A stretch of DNA of 64,000 nucleotides from Zerene cesonia. Taxonomy: Eukaryota; Arthropoda; Insecta; Lepidoptera; Pieridae. This document shows positions 45,545 through 58,212 of the stretch, piece by piece; position 1 is the stretch's first letter; each line of letters starts with the position of its first letter. A program made the position numbers and the translations under genes. The stretch spans positions 4,278,001 to 4,342,000 of the forward strand of contig NC_052110.1 of the NCBI RefSeq assembly GCF_012273895.1, in the 5' to 3' direction. Below the pieces are notes generated by a model. That model did no database searches. It was not told where the DNA came from and saw only the letters and a program-made list of their open reading frames with translations.

Positions 45545-48500
45545 AGTCAAAACGTAATTATTCATTTTAATCATTATATTCTAAATTATTCAAACATTAA
45601 AAAAAATAGTTATAAAACTCCAATGTACCTACATAATTCATGTAACTCAATGTCTGAAGTGTATTTCTTTTGGTTCAAATAAACTTTATTATTATTATTT
45701 TATTTAAAACACTTTTGTGCCTTCTGTAACTGTATGAAGACTCAAGGGATATTACGTTTATTCAATGTACAGAAATGAACGCTTCTACAGCTTGCAGATT
45801 GATATATTATTTACCATATAAATTGAGAAATATACCACATATCATAGTTCTCGCAATGCAATTTAGGAATCTATCTAATATAAACCAGTAAATAAAGCTT
45901 CAATTCGAGATAGCAATACTGCACGCTCCTTGAATCATAACAACTCGAGGTACGGAAAAGAATTCCCTATTTTCTTCGTGACATGACATTCCTTTTTTGA
46001 CATTATTCCAAGTATGTCCAAGTGAATGGGTCAATAGCAGCTGGGAGGTTTAAAACGACGTATCTTATGTTTTAACACACTGAAACGTTCACCTGAATCA
46101 CACTTGAATTTTCCTTTTCATCTTTGCATTTTAATAAATTGAAAACTTATCCATATAAATTATATACTAAACAAACAATATTTTAGTCAAGTCATAACAC
46201 AGAATAAAGCAACGGTAACGACCATTGTCTACGTGACAACTACAATGGTTAAAATATTATCTTTTAAAAAATCAACAGCTATTTATTCACTTCGACGTTA
46301 AACGTTCTTTGAAAACGCAAAGAAAAAAGGCTACAATATTGCAAGTCATTGATCGTTTAGTCGCATTCAGCTACGCTTACTGCTTACCTGTAAATCGATA
46401 AAGTATCCAACACTGACCTATAAATATTTCTTTGTGAGACATGCCTTTCCCCTTTACATTATTGGTCTATAGCTTGGTAGTTTGCGGAACCTATGCGCCA
46501 TGTATTACTGTTTTTGTAATTTGTATTACTGTTTTTGTAATTTAATTTGTGGAATTCATTGTTTTACTAATAATTGCTTATTCGTTGCATTTGCACTTAG
46601 AATTATTAAATGTTTTCACAAAAAAATATGTATATAAATATTGAGATAAAAAAATACAATGGTATTAACGCGAAAATATTGCATCATCATTTGAAATTTG
46701 ACTATATTCCATTCTATTTGAATTTGATCATTCTATTTGTTCACAATCTCGCCTGTATTCGTTTTTAAATATCGTAATAAAAATAAGCTCTCGGTTCTGG
46801 ATGGTTATAATTTATAAAAAAATTGTATTATGATATACGAAGGTTGTTACGGCTTACGAGGTATAATAATTGGACTCCACTGAAATAATCCACTGAAACT
46901 TAAGTATATTTATTGCATATAGTAAATTAAGGATGGGATTATTCTTCGTAAGCATAGCGTTTTTTATGACGGAATCATGAAACATTCACACTCAAATCAG
47001 AACCATTTTAAATTCTGAATACATATAAATAAAATAGAAAATTAAAATAATAAAATGCAGCCTTATAAATCGTAGGTACTTTGTAGATATGAGGTTTTAA
47101 TTTATTTGAGTGGCTCAATACCATTACGAACGCTTCTATTGGACGTGATGAATAAGATGGTATATAATAATGCTATTTCATTATTGAAATTGGTTTATGA
47201 ACCTTTTTATAAATAAATTTTAAGGCAATAGATATTTATTATTATTGTAATAATAATAATAATTAGGTTTACTACATTTATTAAGATTTGAAATAATGTA
47301 TAATACATATAATTTGTTTTTAAATACAATTTATTCATTATATTATTGACGATATTCCATTTAACGGGCTTTCGAAATGAAATTGTGAATTTGAGATCTT
47401 AATTCGCGGTAAAATTTATACGCAACATATTTCGCAATATACAATCCAATTAAGATTGTTTTACAGGTCTGTCTCATATTGCGTTTTTAGGTAATTTTGT
47501 GAAATCAATTTATTTTTTTATTCGTGTATTTTTACTGAATGTTCATGAAAAACTAGATAGTCTTTACTATGTGCTAATAAAAAAATTGTAATATTTTCTG
47601 TGAATTAAGAATTTAGTCTTTAAAAGGATAAACGTAAAACTTAATTGATTACTTTTGAAAAAGGTTAATGAGACAGAGTTTAGATTAGCACTTACTATTA
47701 ATAAATATTTGTAAGATATCAATCTAATCAATTTATTTTCACTCTAAAACAGCCAGCACTTGAACGTAATCAAGATAAGTATTGTTGCGGCTTGAAATAT
47801 GCATTGTCCAATGGTAATCTAGCTAATTAATTCGTGCAGATTTAACTTGCCACGGAATGTTATGACCTTATTTACAAGTTATATAAAGCACTGCGGGCTA
47901 AAATTAATTATTATGCGGGATTCTGATTGAAAATCGTGGAGTCAACGTTGCTAACAATTCGCATTGACTCCTTAATTAAAACCATCCAACTGGTTATATT
48001 GGAATGTTTTAAGGTTTTGACGACGAAAATGTTTAATTATGCGAAAGTGTCAGTATTAAACAATTTAGGAAAGAGACTTTTATACTAAATTAAGGGAAGA
48101 GAGTTATAGAGTTATTTGTAGTTTGTTGCAATGTTATATATCCAGATTTGGTTTTGATTTCACAAAGGAAATAAAATGTATGTCCGTGCGTCTAAATATC
48201 GGAGAAAAGAGACGAATATGATTTCATTTCAAATACTTTAAACATTTCGCTTCTAACCTATACCTGCTTAAATTGAGTTCTACAGAATTATCAAAGACAA
48301 ACCTTAACCGAGATTGAATAATAAGCTACGATCGATCGACCCGATATATTGAAAGATATACATCTACCAGAAAAGTCACTTCAAAAGTTCTGAAACTTCC
48401 ACAAATCCTTTGTTTGTTTTATTGCAGAGGAATTATTTTCACACCAAAAGGGTTCCGTAATGTTGGCTGGGAGTAATGAACCGAATACTCATTTTAGGCC

Positions 48501-50150
48501 TCGTGTACATATTGAGTGGTTCCATTGACTATGTATTGTATTTCACTATTCGGAATTTAGTTGTAGCAAAGAGCTATATTATTTAGTGTAACTCTTTGCC
48601 TTTTATTATGTATTAGTACTATTTAGTGTTATTTATCAATGACTTATTTGTAAAGTATCATAACGATATCAAAATTTTGTGAGTTCTGCATAAACTATCG
48701 AATAGTTAAAAGTTATTAGTTAGTAGCAACAGTTATATTAGGTACTATAGTATAATGTTATATGTGTTTATTTAAAGATTTTTCGTAATTGTAAACAGCA
48801 TTTAATTAAAACAAATGTGGCGAATGCAATTAATAAATGACAGAAATATTATCAGGTAATTATAGAGATCGGCCTCGCCCACTCAACCGATAAATTGATC
48901 GCAGTGGAGCCGCATTTGTTCGCTTTCCAATAAATGGAGAAACCCAACTTCTGATTTGACGTAATATGAGGGTTCGTTCAAAGTCCAATGTCGGAAAATA
49001 TTATGAGTGCATTATGCAATTGGTCACTATACACACACCAGTGACAGGGTGAAAATGAGGCTTTTTAAATTTTTAGAGGGAAAATACATATATTTTTCTG
49101 TATACAATTTGTTATTATAGGGATTGGTTGAAGATCAATTTCAGTTAAGCATTTCTTAAGCACAATTTCCAAATCCGTCTCAAACGCCAAAATATCAACT
49201 GATTGAATTATATAGGTAACATATTAAGTAGCCATAACCATTTTCTATTTAACACGACTATAGAAAATAGAGCAAAAGTAAAAACTATAAAAGTTTCACC
49301 GCTGCACTGTAAATGTAATTACGCGCAAACCAATTATGACAATTTACGAGGGTTTCACTTTGAATCGTTGTAGAATATTTTATTTTTAACAATTTCCTAA
49401 TATTTTTCAAAAACTGTTTCATTTAATTGCTGCTTTCTATTATAAATTCAATTATTTTTTTCGTAGTGGCAATACTATCGAAAATTTACTGTATATTCTG
49501 GATTACACCCACAGAAACTAAAACAAAAAAATAACAATAAAGCTTGTTGTACTTTTTCACTCAAATTATCCAAATAGACATTAATATAGTATTTTTTCGT
49601 ATTAAGAATGCTTTTAAAATTAAAATACCTTGCGAATTTTAATCGAAACAGTCTGAAACCTGAAGTGCCTTTGGCAATGGGTTTGTGAATGTTTAAAATG
49701 GTTCAGGTGACAAGGGATCTTGAATTTTTAAAGCCATGCAAAAATTTTGTTTAAATATTATATAATATCTTTGTTTTTCATGACTAAATATTCTACTTAA
49801 GATATGAAATGTACAGTAAATTATTACATTAATAAAAATAATTAATTTGGCTTGATGATGTTTACGAAAACAATTGTCGAATTAAGGCTAGTAATATAAT
49901 GCATAGGTGAACTTTAAACATACATTGGGAATAGACTTATAAATGTATATTATTCCAATTAAGAATAAATAAATCGCTTCACGACGAACTATATTCGTGT
50001 AGGTATGTATGCTGATAATTTTTTGTTGCGTTTTAATCGAAGTGAATATGGGTCACTCTAACAAAGTATTGGTTAAAGCAATTAAAGTGCTATCGTGAGC
50101 CATGCACTTGATAATATGTATGTATTAAACACAGAAGATGGGTAAAATCC
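45545..50150. other. Long non-coding stretch
   Basis: No gene found. It includes a perfect 21-bp tandem duplication (46502-46543), a minus-strand ATG frame with a good donor near 46395-46450 (rejected, see below), and less AT-rich blocks at 48430-48530 and 48860-48970 that could be conserved non-coding DNA. Confidence 0.4.
46502..46543 (+). repeat. Two exact 21-bp tandem copies
   Basis: The unit GTATTACTGTTTTTGTAATT plus T occurs twice back to back (46502-46522, 46523-46543) with no mismatch, so the duplication is recent. Confidence 0.85.
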
Positions 50151-50154
50151 AATT

Positions 50155-50455
50155 ATTATTATTTTTATGTCATAGCAGCAACTGAGCTGATAGTTCGCCT
50201 GACGGTAAGCTATCATTACCGTCTATAAACATTCGCAGAGGTAGTGCCTTTGCGAATGCGCTGCCCGCTGAAAGAATGGATAGACTACTGGAAAGAAGGA
50301 ATGGACTGGAAAAGATGGGTGGTATTTTCCCCGTGCAAGCTGGCTCGATTCGTGCCGAAGCGTGCTCTTTCAGTGTAAGAGGAGTTTTTGAGGAAGGTTT
50401 AGGCTATGTAACATCAGATACTACGTGGGTAAAACCGCGGAGTACAGTTAGTTTA
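50155..50455 (+). mobile_element. Dispersed repeat with GATGGTAAGC-type core and Helitron-like tail
   Basis: The left part has TTCGCCTGACGGTAAGCTAT and GTAGTGCCTTTGCGAATGCG, a common lepidopteran repeat core. The right end has ACTACGTGGGTAAAACCGCG then GTACAGTTAGTTT, a degenerate CTAG-T terminus. A 60-codon open frame inside is not a host gene. Confidence 0.55.
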
Positions 50456-50628
50456 TAAGAAATACCAAAGTATAAATAAATACGTTGCTAAGTAATACGT
50501 GAAAGCATTGATTTCAGTCTGTGTTTTTACACATAATTTGAGATTTTCACACGTAAGGTTTAGTAGACACTTTCGGCTGGAATCACTGTTAATTACTATT
50601 TTAAACAAAATACTAAATCACGATTGAT

Positions 50629-50703
50629 CACGAGACGGGATTCGAACCCACGTCTTTTTGCGATTCCGTAGCAACGCCTAGCCTCTCGGCCACCCGTGGT
50701 CTC
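50629..50703 (-). repeat. tRNA-Ser-derived SINE-like unit (not a functional tRNA)
   Basis: The minus strand reads GACCACGGGTGGCCGAGAGG (box A) and GTGGGTTCGAATCCCGTC (perfect box B GGTTCGAATCC). The acceptor arms CCACGGG and CTCGTGA pair at 6 of 7 positions (one wobble), and TGGCCGAG is the class II tRNA-Ser start. The anticodon arm does not fold, so the unit is most likely a SINE head or tRNA pseudogene. Confidence 0.6.
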
Positions 50704-51429
50704 GCTTCAGCAGTCGAATTTCTTCTACTCTTTCGTTTTTATGTGCCTAAGGGACACCCCATCTCGCATCAATGCTGTAAAACTAATAATTAACTAACTC
50801 GTCTTAACATTTTCAGAAGTAAACCAAATTTAAATGGGATTACACAGGCACTAGGTTTCAAATAAGAGTCATTAAATTCGGTTCGCACAGTCTAAAGTTC
50901 TGAGGTAAAAAACACACAAAACCATACAGTCGAATTGAGAACCTCCTTTTTTTCGAAGTCGGTTGAAAACTAATCCGTACATTCGTTTGTCATTTAAAAA
51001 TTTATTTCGTTTCTAATTTAAATTCTTTCCTTGAACAATGAAATAATGTACGGTTTGAAAGTTTTTTAATATATTAGTAGAAACTAGACTGTATTAAACT
51101 GCATTCTTTCAATCCAGATATAATGTATTATTCGAGCAGAGTGTACTATTCTAGAATTATGTCATTGCATTCATGAACCTCGAGATTTCCTTTATAGTCA
51201 GTATTATTTGAAATTTGAAAGCAGGTCGACTAATTTAGTGCTGGTTTGATCGAGCCCAGAATAACTCCACTCTCAATTTTCTGAACTATGACTAAGCATG
51301 TGTGCATGAATTTAACAGTAAATTTGCAAAATATGTGTATCACTGTACGTATTTTGCAATATGTCGCTCGTAGAGTATATTTTGCTCAAGGGTCGCGTAC
51401 ATATCGGTCTTTGAAAGAATTTTTGGAAT

Positions 51430-51700
51430 AGATGCAATTGCTTTTTTAAGTGGCGGTTCTGGTGGGTCGCCTGATGGTAACCGCTACCACCGTCCATATA
51501 AACAAACGAACTACATGCTGGTGTTCATATATTGCGCCTCTACAAATGGATTGCTTACTTTAAATGTTTGATATGGAAAAATATGGTAAAAAGTAATATA
51601 GGACTGGGCCTTGCCAGGCCTTTTCTTTACCCGTTACCCTTGTTAGGGAAAATGCACCGGCCCCTCATCCCCTTCCTTTTAACGAAAGAAACAAAGTAGC
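51430..51700 (+). mobile_element. Dispersed repeat fragment (GCCTGATGGTAACCGC core)
   Basis: TGGGTCGCCTGATGGTAACC and GCTACCACCGTCCATATAAA are followed by GGACTGGGCCTTGCC and CCGTTACCCTTGTTAGGG. These GC-richer pieces recur in many lepidopteran repeats and share their core with the element at 50155. Boundaries are approximate. Confidence 0.5.
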
Positions 51701-51799
51701 AGTCGCATGCATTCATTTTTGATTGAATTTTTTTGGAAAGGATGGACAACGACAATGGATATCTTCAGCCTCCGCACTCACCGAACGAAACACTATTTC

Positions 51800-54330
51800 A
51801 CGCCGATATTCTGTAAGTGTGTGATACGTTCAAATAAAGAAATTCTTCAGCTTAATAGTATAAAAGCAAAGATTATTCATATAAAACTTCACTGTGGATG
51901 CTGTTTTTGTATTTAACTATTTTCTATAGCGAAGTAAGAGCGAAGTGATCATATAATCAGTTTTAATATATCTTTCTTAATTAATGTTAATAGAATTAAG
52001 AAATAAGTTAGCCCTTAAAACTTCACTTCTTTAGATATTGGAAATTTGGTTTACAAACATACTATTAACGTGTAAAATAAATTGATTTTTTAACGCAAAT
52101 GAAACTATAAAGTGTATTCACGAATCTCAGATTCAAATGTATTTAATATTTCGAAGCGGGTCAGGTTATTTAGCTCTGCTGCTTCGATAACTCGAGTAGC
52201 TTTGAGATTTGTATTGGTTCTTGAAATTTACGCAAATTGGTTCTGTATATCACCATGCTTTCATATTTATTTTTATCGCAGATACCCCGGAAGGTTGGTA
52301 ACGTTACGAGTGTACTAGCGTAAAGGGCATAAATGGATTTTTACTTCAAGTTAGACTGTTAAATATCGAAGTGAGTAATTTATTTACAGCCATTTCCTCC
52401 GTATTGAATTATTTTGGATTATAGGATACTCACTATCTTGAAGCAGTTAAAAAGTAAGCTGATTGTAAGATACGTCACTAATTCAAATGATTGATTCATT
52501 CCCGACGTAATCTGTATGACCAAATAAAAAAAAGACATAAATTAATCCACGACCCCACTAACTGACTTTCATATTTTTTGAAGATAGTAAGTTAATATAA
52601 TCTGACAAATTTCTAAGAGAATTACTAACTAAATACCTGAGAAAATAACTTATTTATTAAGAACTTGGAAGGTACCAACTTGATCTTGAAGGTACAAAAT
52701 GCTTAATCTCTAAACCTCTGAAGTTAACGGTCATCATCCACATATCTAAAACATTCTACAAGATATCAGCGCGGTAGGAATTGATCGCGAAATCTGTTGC
52801 TGTCTCGGGGACCATAAATTCGGTCCTCTCATACACTCCTTCATAAATGTCAATGTTGTTTTTGTCAATTTGTCAAACTTCTCCAGTGCTCGGACATCAA
52901 TATCTGACTAACTACCCTTGGTTAGTGGCCTTAGTGACTAATTGTGATTTGTTATCAACTCTGTACCCCAATGGACACGTTTATACTCGTTCCTAAGACA
53001 AATCTGTACTGACACAATTAACTATATTTCACTTTACGCAATACATTATATATTCTGATTATGTAATTAAAAACAATTTTCATTAATTACATTCAATTTA
53101 ACCAAATCAAACAATAAATCAATGTATGTAATACCTAACCTTACGATTATTTATAGCAAAAGTGCCTTTTTGAATTCTATCCCTGTGACCGAAACCTAGA
53201 TAGAAGTTATGTATTGTTCCCAAAAGCGAAAGTGGCGTCGGTACGGTCAGCGTAATCTTAATTTATTTGTGTAGGTAACTTTTGTTTCTGACGGTATCAT
53301 TTTCCAGGCTCTCGATGGTTCCCTTTGATAAAGGGTCAGCGTGAACTTGTTTGTGTATTAATCCATTTACCGGCAGCACTTTGGAAGCTGTTTGCTTAAC
53401 CTGCCCGCTGCCAACAGGGTTGCTCTACACATCAAAGTAATTGCATTTTAGCCAGGGTTGCCACTTGTTTGAAATAACCTTTAATTGTTGGTTAGCGTTG
53501 TTGGTAAATATCGCTTTTTATTAGGGTCTTTATGTATTTGTAGAGATTTTGTCAGTTTGTGTTATTGTCTGTTTGTATGTGAGTTGATCACGTTAAAAAT
53601 CATTTTTATAAAGATTATTGTAAAATTTTATGTGATCATAGAAATTTAAGATAGGTAATATGGGATACAACGTAAACGAAACATTTGTAAAGAATTTTTT
53701 TGGTAAAGCATGCAACCGGGAGATAACAAAACATTTACAAATAGTTATCTAATTAAATAAGATGTCCTTAGATATATTTTTGATCGTAAAATAGAACCTC
53801 TATTTTACGATCAAAAACATTGTACGGATACTTGAAAAATAAATTATGAAAGATAACAATAATACTAACAATAAATTGTTTGACTTGTTCACTAATTCAC
53901 AGCATAACTTGCTCAATGAGACACTTTTATTGCGTTCACCGTGATTTTCATAACCTAATATATGATATAAATTCGAACGGGTCTAGCCCTGGATAATATC
54001 TAGGCTATTTATCAGGAAAATGTAGCTCATTAGTAAAGCACACTGCTAGCAGAGCATGCATCAACCTACATATTTAGTGAAACTATTTACGGTACAATTA
54101 CGTTACGTCCCGTGTTTATCTTTTGAATTGGGTAATTTTCTGTTAATATCAATCTTCATTTTAGAGTATATTTGAGAATAGATGTTTAAGTCATATAATA
54201 ATCGTGTTTTTATAAGCTTTCTGCATGGAATTTTCGTAGGTTATTTACAATTCAGTGTTTTTTCATTCAACAATATTTATTTTTTTGGTCAGTCAAGAAC
54301 AGGTAGGGAGTATAGAAATTAGGAGATGAA
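51800..54330. other. Long non-coding stretch
   Basis: No gene found. The interval 53160-53450 is less AT-rich and non-repetitive (GTGGCGTCGGTACGGTCAGC, ACCTGCCCGCTGCCAACAGG). A perfect 18-bp hairpin lies at 53777-53817. Confidence 0.4.
53777..53817. repeat. Perfect 18-bp hairpin
   Basis: Arms 53777-53794 (TTTTTGATCGTAAAATAG) and 53800-53817 (CTATTTTACGATCAAAAA) with the loop AACCT. It probably arose by a local inverted duplication. Confidence 0.85.
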
Positions 54331-54344
54331 TAATAGTTGACTTG

Positions 54345-54540
54345 CTTTTGCCCACGGGTTCGCACGCGTTAATTCGGAGTAGTTTTATAGATGTTTTGTA
54401 GATATAAACCTTCCTCTTGAATCACTTTATCCATCAAAAAAAAACCTCATCAAAGTCCGTTGCGTAATTTTAAAGATTTAAGCATACATAGGAACATCTG
54501 GACAGTGAAAGCGACGTTGTTTTATACCATGTAGTAATGT
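54345..54540 (-). mobile_element. Dispersed repeat, copy 1 (ACGCGTTAATTCGGAGTAG family)
   Basis: TTTGCCCACGGGTTCGCACG, CGGAGTAGTTTTATAGATG, TATAAACCTTCCTCTTGAAT, a poly-A run, TCCGTTGCGTAATTTTAAAG and TATACCATGTAGTAATG. A second copy lies at 55430-55622. The orientation is inferred from the CG-rich left end. Confidence 0.6.
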
Positions 54541-54937
54541 TAAATATTAATTCACTTTTCTTAATTACAATTGTCTAACAGTATAATATCTGATTCATTA
54601 AGTAGAAATTTGATAGCCACCTCAAATAAAAATAAATAAATGTTTTAAATATTAACCAGTTACATAAGATGTAAGATTTATAACGTTTGAATTCCAGCTT
54701 TATTTTCTGTGCATAAATAAAACTGTTCCTTTTGTCTATCAGATGCTCGGACGCTCATTTCGAAATGAAGTGAGAATTTTTAATACAATATCCGTTTCTT
54801 GGAAGCTCTATATGAATGATTATATTGTACATATTTAAATTTATATTACATAAAAGGCGGTGAATATTTGTAATGCTTTTTAATCACGTTGTCTTTTTTA
54901 ACATAGAATTATCTGACATTGAAGGTTTTGTTTAATT

Positions 54938-55059
54938 TTTAGTTTCATAGCATTGAAATGCTTTATAAATGAGAAATTTTGAAAGAATAGAAAAAAAAAA
55001 ATTCTATTCTAATCCTGCCTCGTGATCAAATTTTTTCTATTCTTTCAAAATTTCTCATT
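54938..55059. repeat. Fold-back element with 29-bp perfect arms
   Basis: Left arm 54968-54996 and right arm 55031-55059 are exact complements (AATGAGAAATTTTGAAAG... / ...CTTTCAAAATTTCTCATT) around a 34-base spacer. The sequence just left of it (54938-54990) also occurs at 14724-14777 in ABCE1, which marks a mobile or formerly mobile repeat. Confidence 0.75.
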
Positions 55060-55429
55060 GAAGGTTTTGTTTCAATTAGTTTATATAGCACCACTTAATA
55101 CAAATTGGGTTATTTATATACTCGTAGGTATAAATATTTTCAATTGTTCATAGGATAGCAATTGTTTTAATGTAATTCTTTCATAACTTAATGATATGTA
55201 CTGATAATTTTTTCTAGTAGTAAATAGTAAGTAGAGAGTAGGTAATATTTTAACATTCATTCATTTCATAGTAACTTCGTTACATTTCAGTTAACAATCG
55301 TGTGTTATAATTTAATTATGAATTCGCGAGCTGAATTTATGAATTATTGGACTGAATGATTATAATAGCTGCGTTTAATTGTCTCGTTGTATATGGAAAA
55401 CACTTTGAGCGTGTCATTATGTATTACCA

Positions 55430-55622
55430 GCCTTTTCTCCCGGCTTCGCACGCGTTAAATTCGGAGTAGTTTAAGAGATGTTATTATACGTATAAGCCTT
55501 CTTCTTAATCACTACCTACCTACCTATCTATTAAAAAAAAAACAAAAGATCAATTTCGTATTTTGAAATATCTAATCATACATACAGACACGGGAAGCGT
55601 TTGCTTTATATTATTTAGTAAT
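55430..55622 (-). mobile_element. Dispersed repeat, copy 2 (ACGCGTTAAATTCGGAGTAG family)
   Basis: TTTCTCCCGGCTTCGCACGC, TTCGGAGTAGTTTAAGAGAT, ATAAGCCTTCTTCTTAATCA, a CTAC run and poly-A, then ATACAGACACGGGAAGCG and TATTATTTAGTAATT. It aligns through its length with 54345-54540. Confidence 0.6.
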
Positions 55623-55894
55623 TGTAGAATAAATTGATTATCTCAGCGATAGAATCACATGACATGAAAGTTTTAAAGAAAGTTAGCGTATCGTACGCAT
55701 TAGCTATATAGATTTTACAAAATCAAAACAAAAATAGCTTTTATGAGAATTGTGCCTGAATTTTCTGTGCCTTTGATTGATTTCTAATGCCAATATTATT
55801 TATCCCTGGCGCCACACTTTCTCACTACTTCTTCAACCACACTACTGCCACTTCCTCGAATCTTCCATCCCGGTGGAAGGGATTGAATTCGATT

Positions 55895-56114
55895 TAATTA
55901 ATCTAAATATAGATAACTCAAAGGAGACTGACTGACACAGTGATCTGTCAACGCACAGCCCAAACAGCTGGACGGATCGGGTTGAAATTTTGATGTTATG
56001 ACGTTGACATCCACTAAGAAAGCATTTAGATAAATTTTGCCCCCATAGGGGATGAACATTTGTTCAATGAAAATTTATTAAGACGGCGCGTGAGCAGCTT
56101 CGGGCAACAGCTAG
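55895..56114 (+). mobile_element. Helitron-like repeat, fifth family (CTGACTGACA ... AACAGCTAG)
   Basis: It starts near ATATAGATAACTCAAAGGAG, has CTGACTGACACAGTGATC, CAACGCACAGCCCAAACAG, GGACGGATCGGGTTGAAAT and CCCCCATAGGGGATGAA, and ends CAGCTTCGGGCAACAGCTAG. A well-known lepidopteran layout with a small internal hairpin. Confidence 0.7.
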
Positions 56115-56227
56115 GCTAGGCTAACAATTGGCTTTGAAAAACACTCGCAATGGCCCTTTAAAAACGTAATTTCTGGTTATTTCCAGTCTTAAGGTATATT
56201 TAGTTATAATGAAACCCAAACCTATCA

Positions 56228-56330
56228 TTATTCATACCTCTACACCCGCTATCCATGGTACGGGGAACATTTTTCATTCGCATCGCATCCGGATTTCGAG
56301 CCGGATAGTCGGATGACGTAATTTCCCGTC
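56228..56330. promoter_or_regulatory. Putative regulatory block, copy B of a shared motif set
   Basis: CATACCTCTA, CCCGCTATCC, GGGAACATTTTTCATTC (56263-56279), GGATTTCGAGC and GGATGACGTAAT occur in the same order and similar spacing as at 44115-44200. It is GC-richer than the flanks and lacks repeat termini. Confidence 0.35.
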
Positions 56331-56399
56331 GGTCCTCTTATAAACCTTCAGAATATTATTAAATCGATGTTGTTGAACGCGATGGAAAATATTTCAGTT

Positions 56400-58210
56400 C
56401 TTCATTGAGATTTAATATCTCGATAGGATTTAGAAAAAAGAAAGAAAGATAGACATATATTTATTGTCATTAAAAAAACCGCAAATACACAGCAAAAATT
56501 AACACTTCTATGAATACCTGTATAGTACCTATCGATACATTTAATTAGCTAACAAGGAGCAAAACATTAACGCCACTCTCATTAGTAACGTATTTCTTTT
56601 CGTATAATGGTATAAAAATCACTAATTACCAAAAACACGCAGTCATTAGTACAGCTATAGAAACATCTATTTCCAGAGCAGATATAACAGCGATAATGCT
56701 TCTAATACGAGCACAATACACGAGGAAACAAAGGCCTACTGCTTGGAAATGTTTGAATCCGAATATCTGTACCAAATACACAATGCCTTGATTATCCGTT
56801 ATTATTATATTTGGTATTGTTTTGTTAATTTCGATGCAGACAGTATCTTTTGCTTATATTTCAAAAAGCTCTAATGAAAATGTTCTTGGAATTAGGATGA
56901 TTGAACCATGGACATTTTTTCATGAATGCTTGTTTGTACTATGTTAATTTTATTTATGTTATAAGTCGACTTTAAAAGTAAGGTTTTAAATTGGATGTGT
57001 ATACTGTATCTATATAATTATATTGCTAGGAACAGCACAGTTTTTGGATATTTTAGCAGCTTCTTAACACGGTTGCTAAATTGCATGGGTGTGTATGTTG
57101 AATTGAAATGATGTCTCGAGGTGTGCTAGGTAAGTTCCAATTTAGGGAACAGTTTTTCAGGCGGCCAGACTTATTTTCTAACCCCCGACGCATACAGAGC
57201 AGTCTTATAAGTTTTATTTGCTTTGGGTATTTACTTGTGGTACCGCATTTCTTAAAGGAATAGACCGATTTTGATACGGTTTTTATGCTTTTCAGTTTTG
57301 TATTTAAAAACCAGTTTTCTTGCGGTGGTCTCTTAGCTGTGTTTGGTTAATATCGGTCTAGTAGTGTAGAACTTTTCCAAAAGGAGGTATGGCTTTTTTG
57401 GCATAAGACGATATTACTATACTATAATCCGAATTGGATTAAGTTAAGGTTTTTTAATGTTTTTTGTTAACTTGTTAATAATATTATACGTTCTAATGTA
57501 ATAAAAAGTATTACAATTACCTGGGGTAACGTTTAATTCTGTATACTGATAGATTTAAAAATCCCTTTTGAAATATTTTAGTTAATTACTATATTACACG
57601 TATCCCATATAGTTTTAGACATCTGTCACGAATTCTGTATGCAACTACGGTTAGGGTTTATGCCAATCTTCTGTGGAGTGATTTCCCCGGAGAGGCCAAG
57701 TCGTTAATATACTAGCCAAAATTTTACGGAGCCAGTCTCAAAACTAACTTCGGAATATGTTTTTCTATCTAACCATACTTTTAAAATGAAAAATTCCGTA
57801 TGTGTTCGTAGACGAAAGTTTTTATATGTAATCGGATAAGTGGATATAAAAAGCATTTCATTTGTATACAGGGAAAGAGCAATTTAAAACCCACTAAGGT
57901 ACGAATGCGAACATTATTTGGCAAGCACAATAAAATTCATTTACATACAAATTGTGGTTAGGGTACCTCTTGCGTAAATTTTTCGGAGAATATAATTTTT
58001 TATGGTTTTTTTCTCGTGAACAAGCGTTTATCACGTTGATTTTTTAAACCATCTTTATGAATACAAAGTACCAGTTTTTACGAATTTTAACTAATAACCA
58101 AGAGTTAAGACATATAACACTACTTTTTATTTAAATTTAACTTATTTTATCCATCGTTTAAAATTTAAACCGTACGGTCTCATAATACAACATAATTATT
58201 ACAACAACAA
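56400..58210. other. Long non-coding stretch
   Basis: AT-rich; no exon, RNA gene or repeat boundary was recognised. Confidence 0.4.
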
Positions 58211-58212
58211 TA

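Noticed and set aside
46386..46445. Minus-strand ATG frame (MSHKEIFIGQCW...) running to a strong donor CAG|GTAAGC, considered as the missing first coding exon of the EF-hand gene
   Set aside because: It ends in phase 1, while both candidate next exons need phase 0, so it cannot be joined without a further exon.
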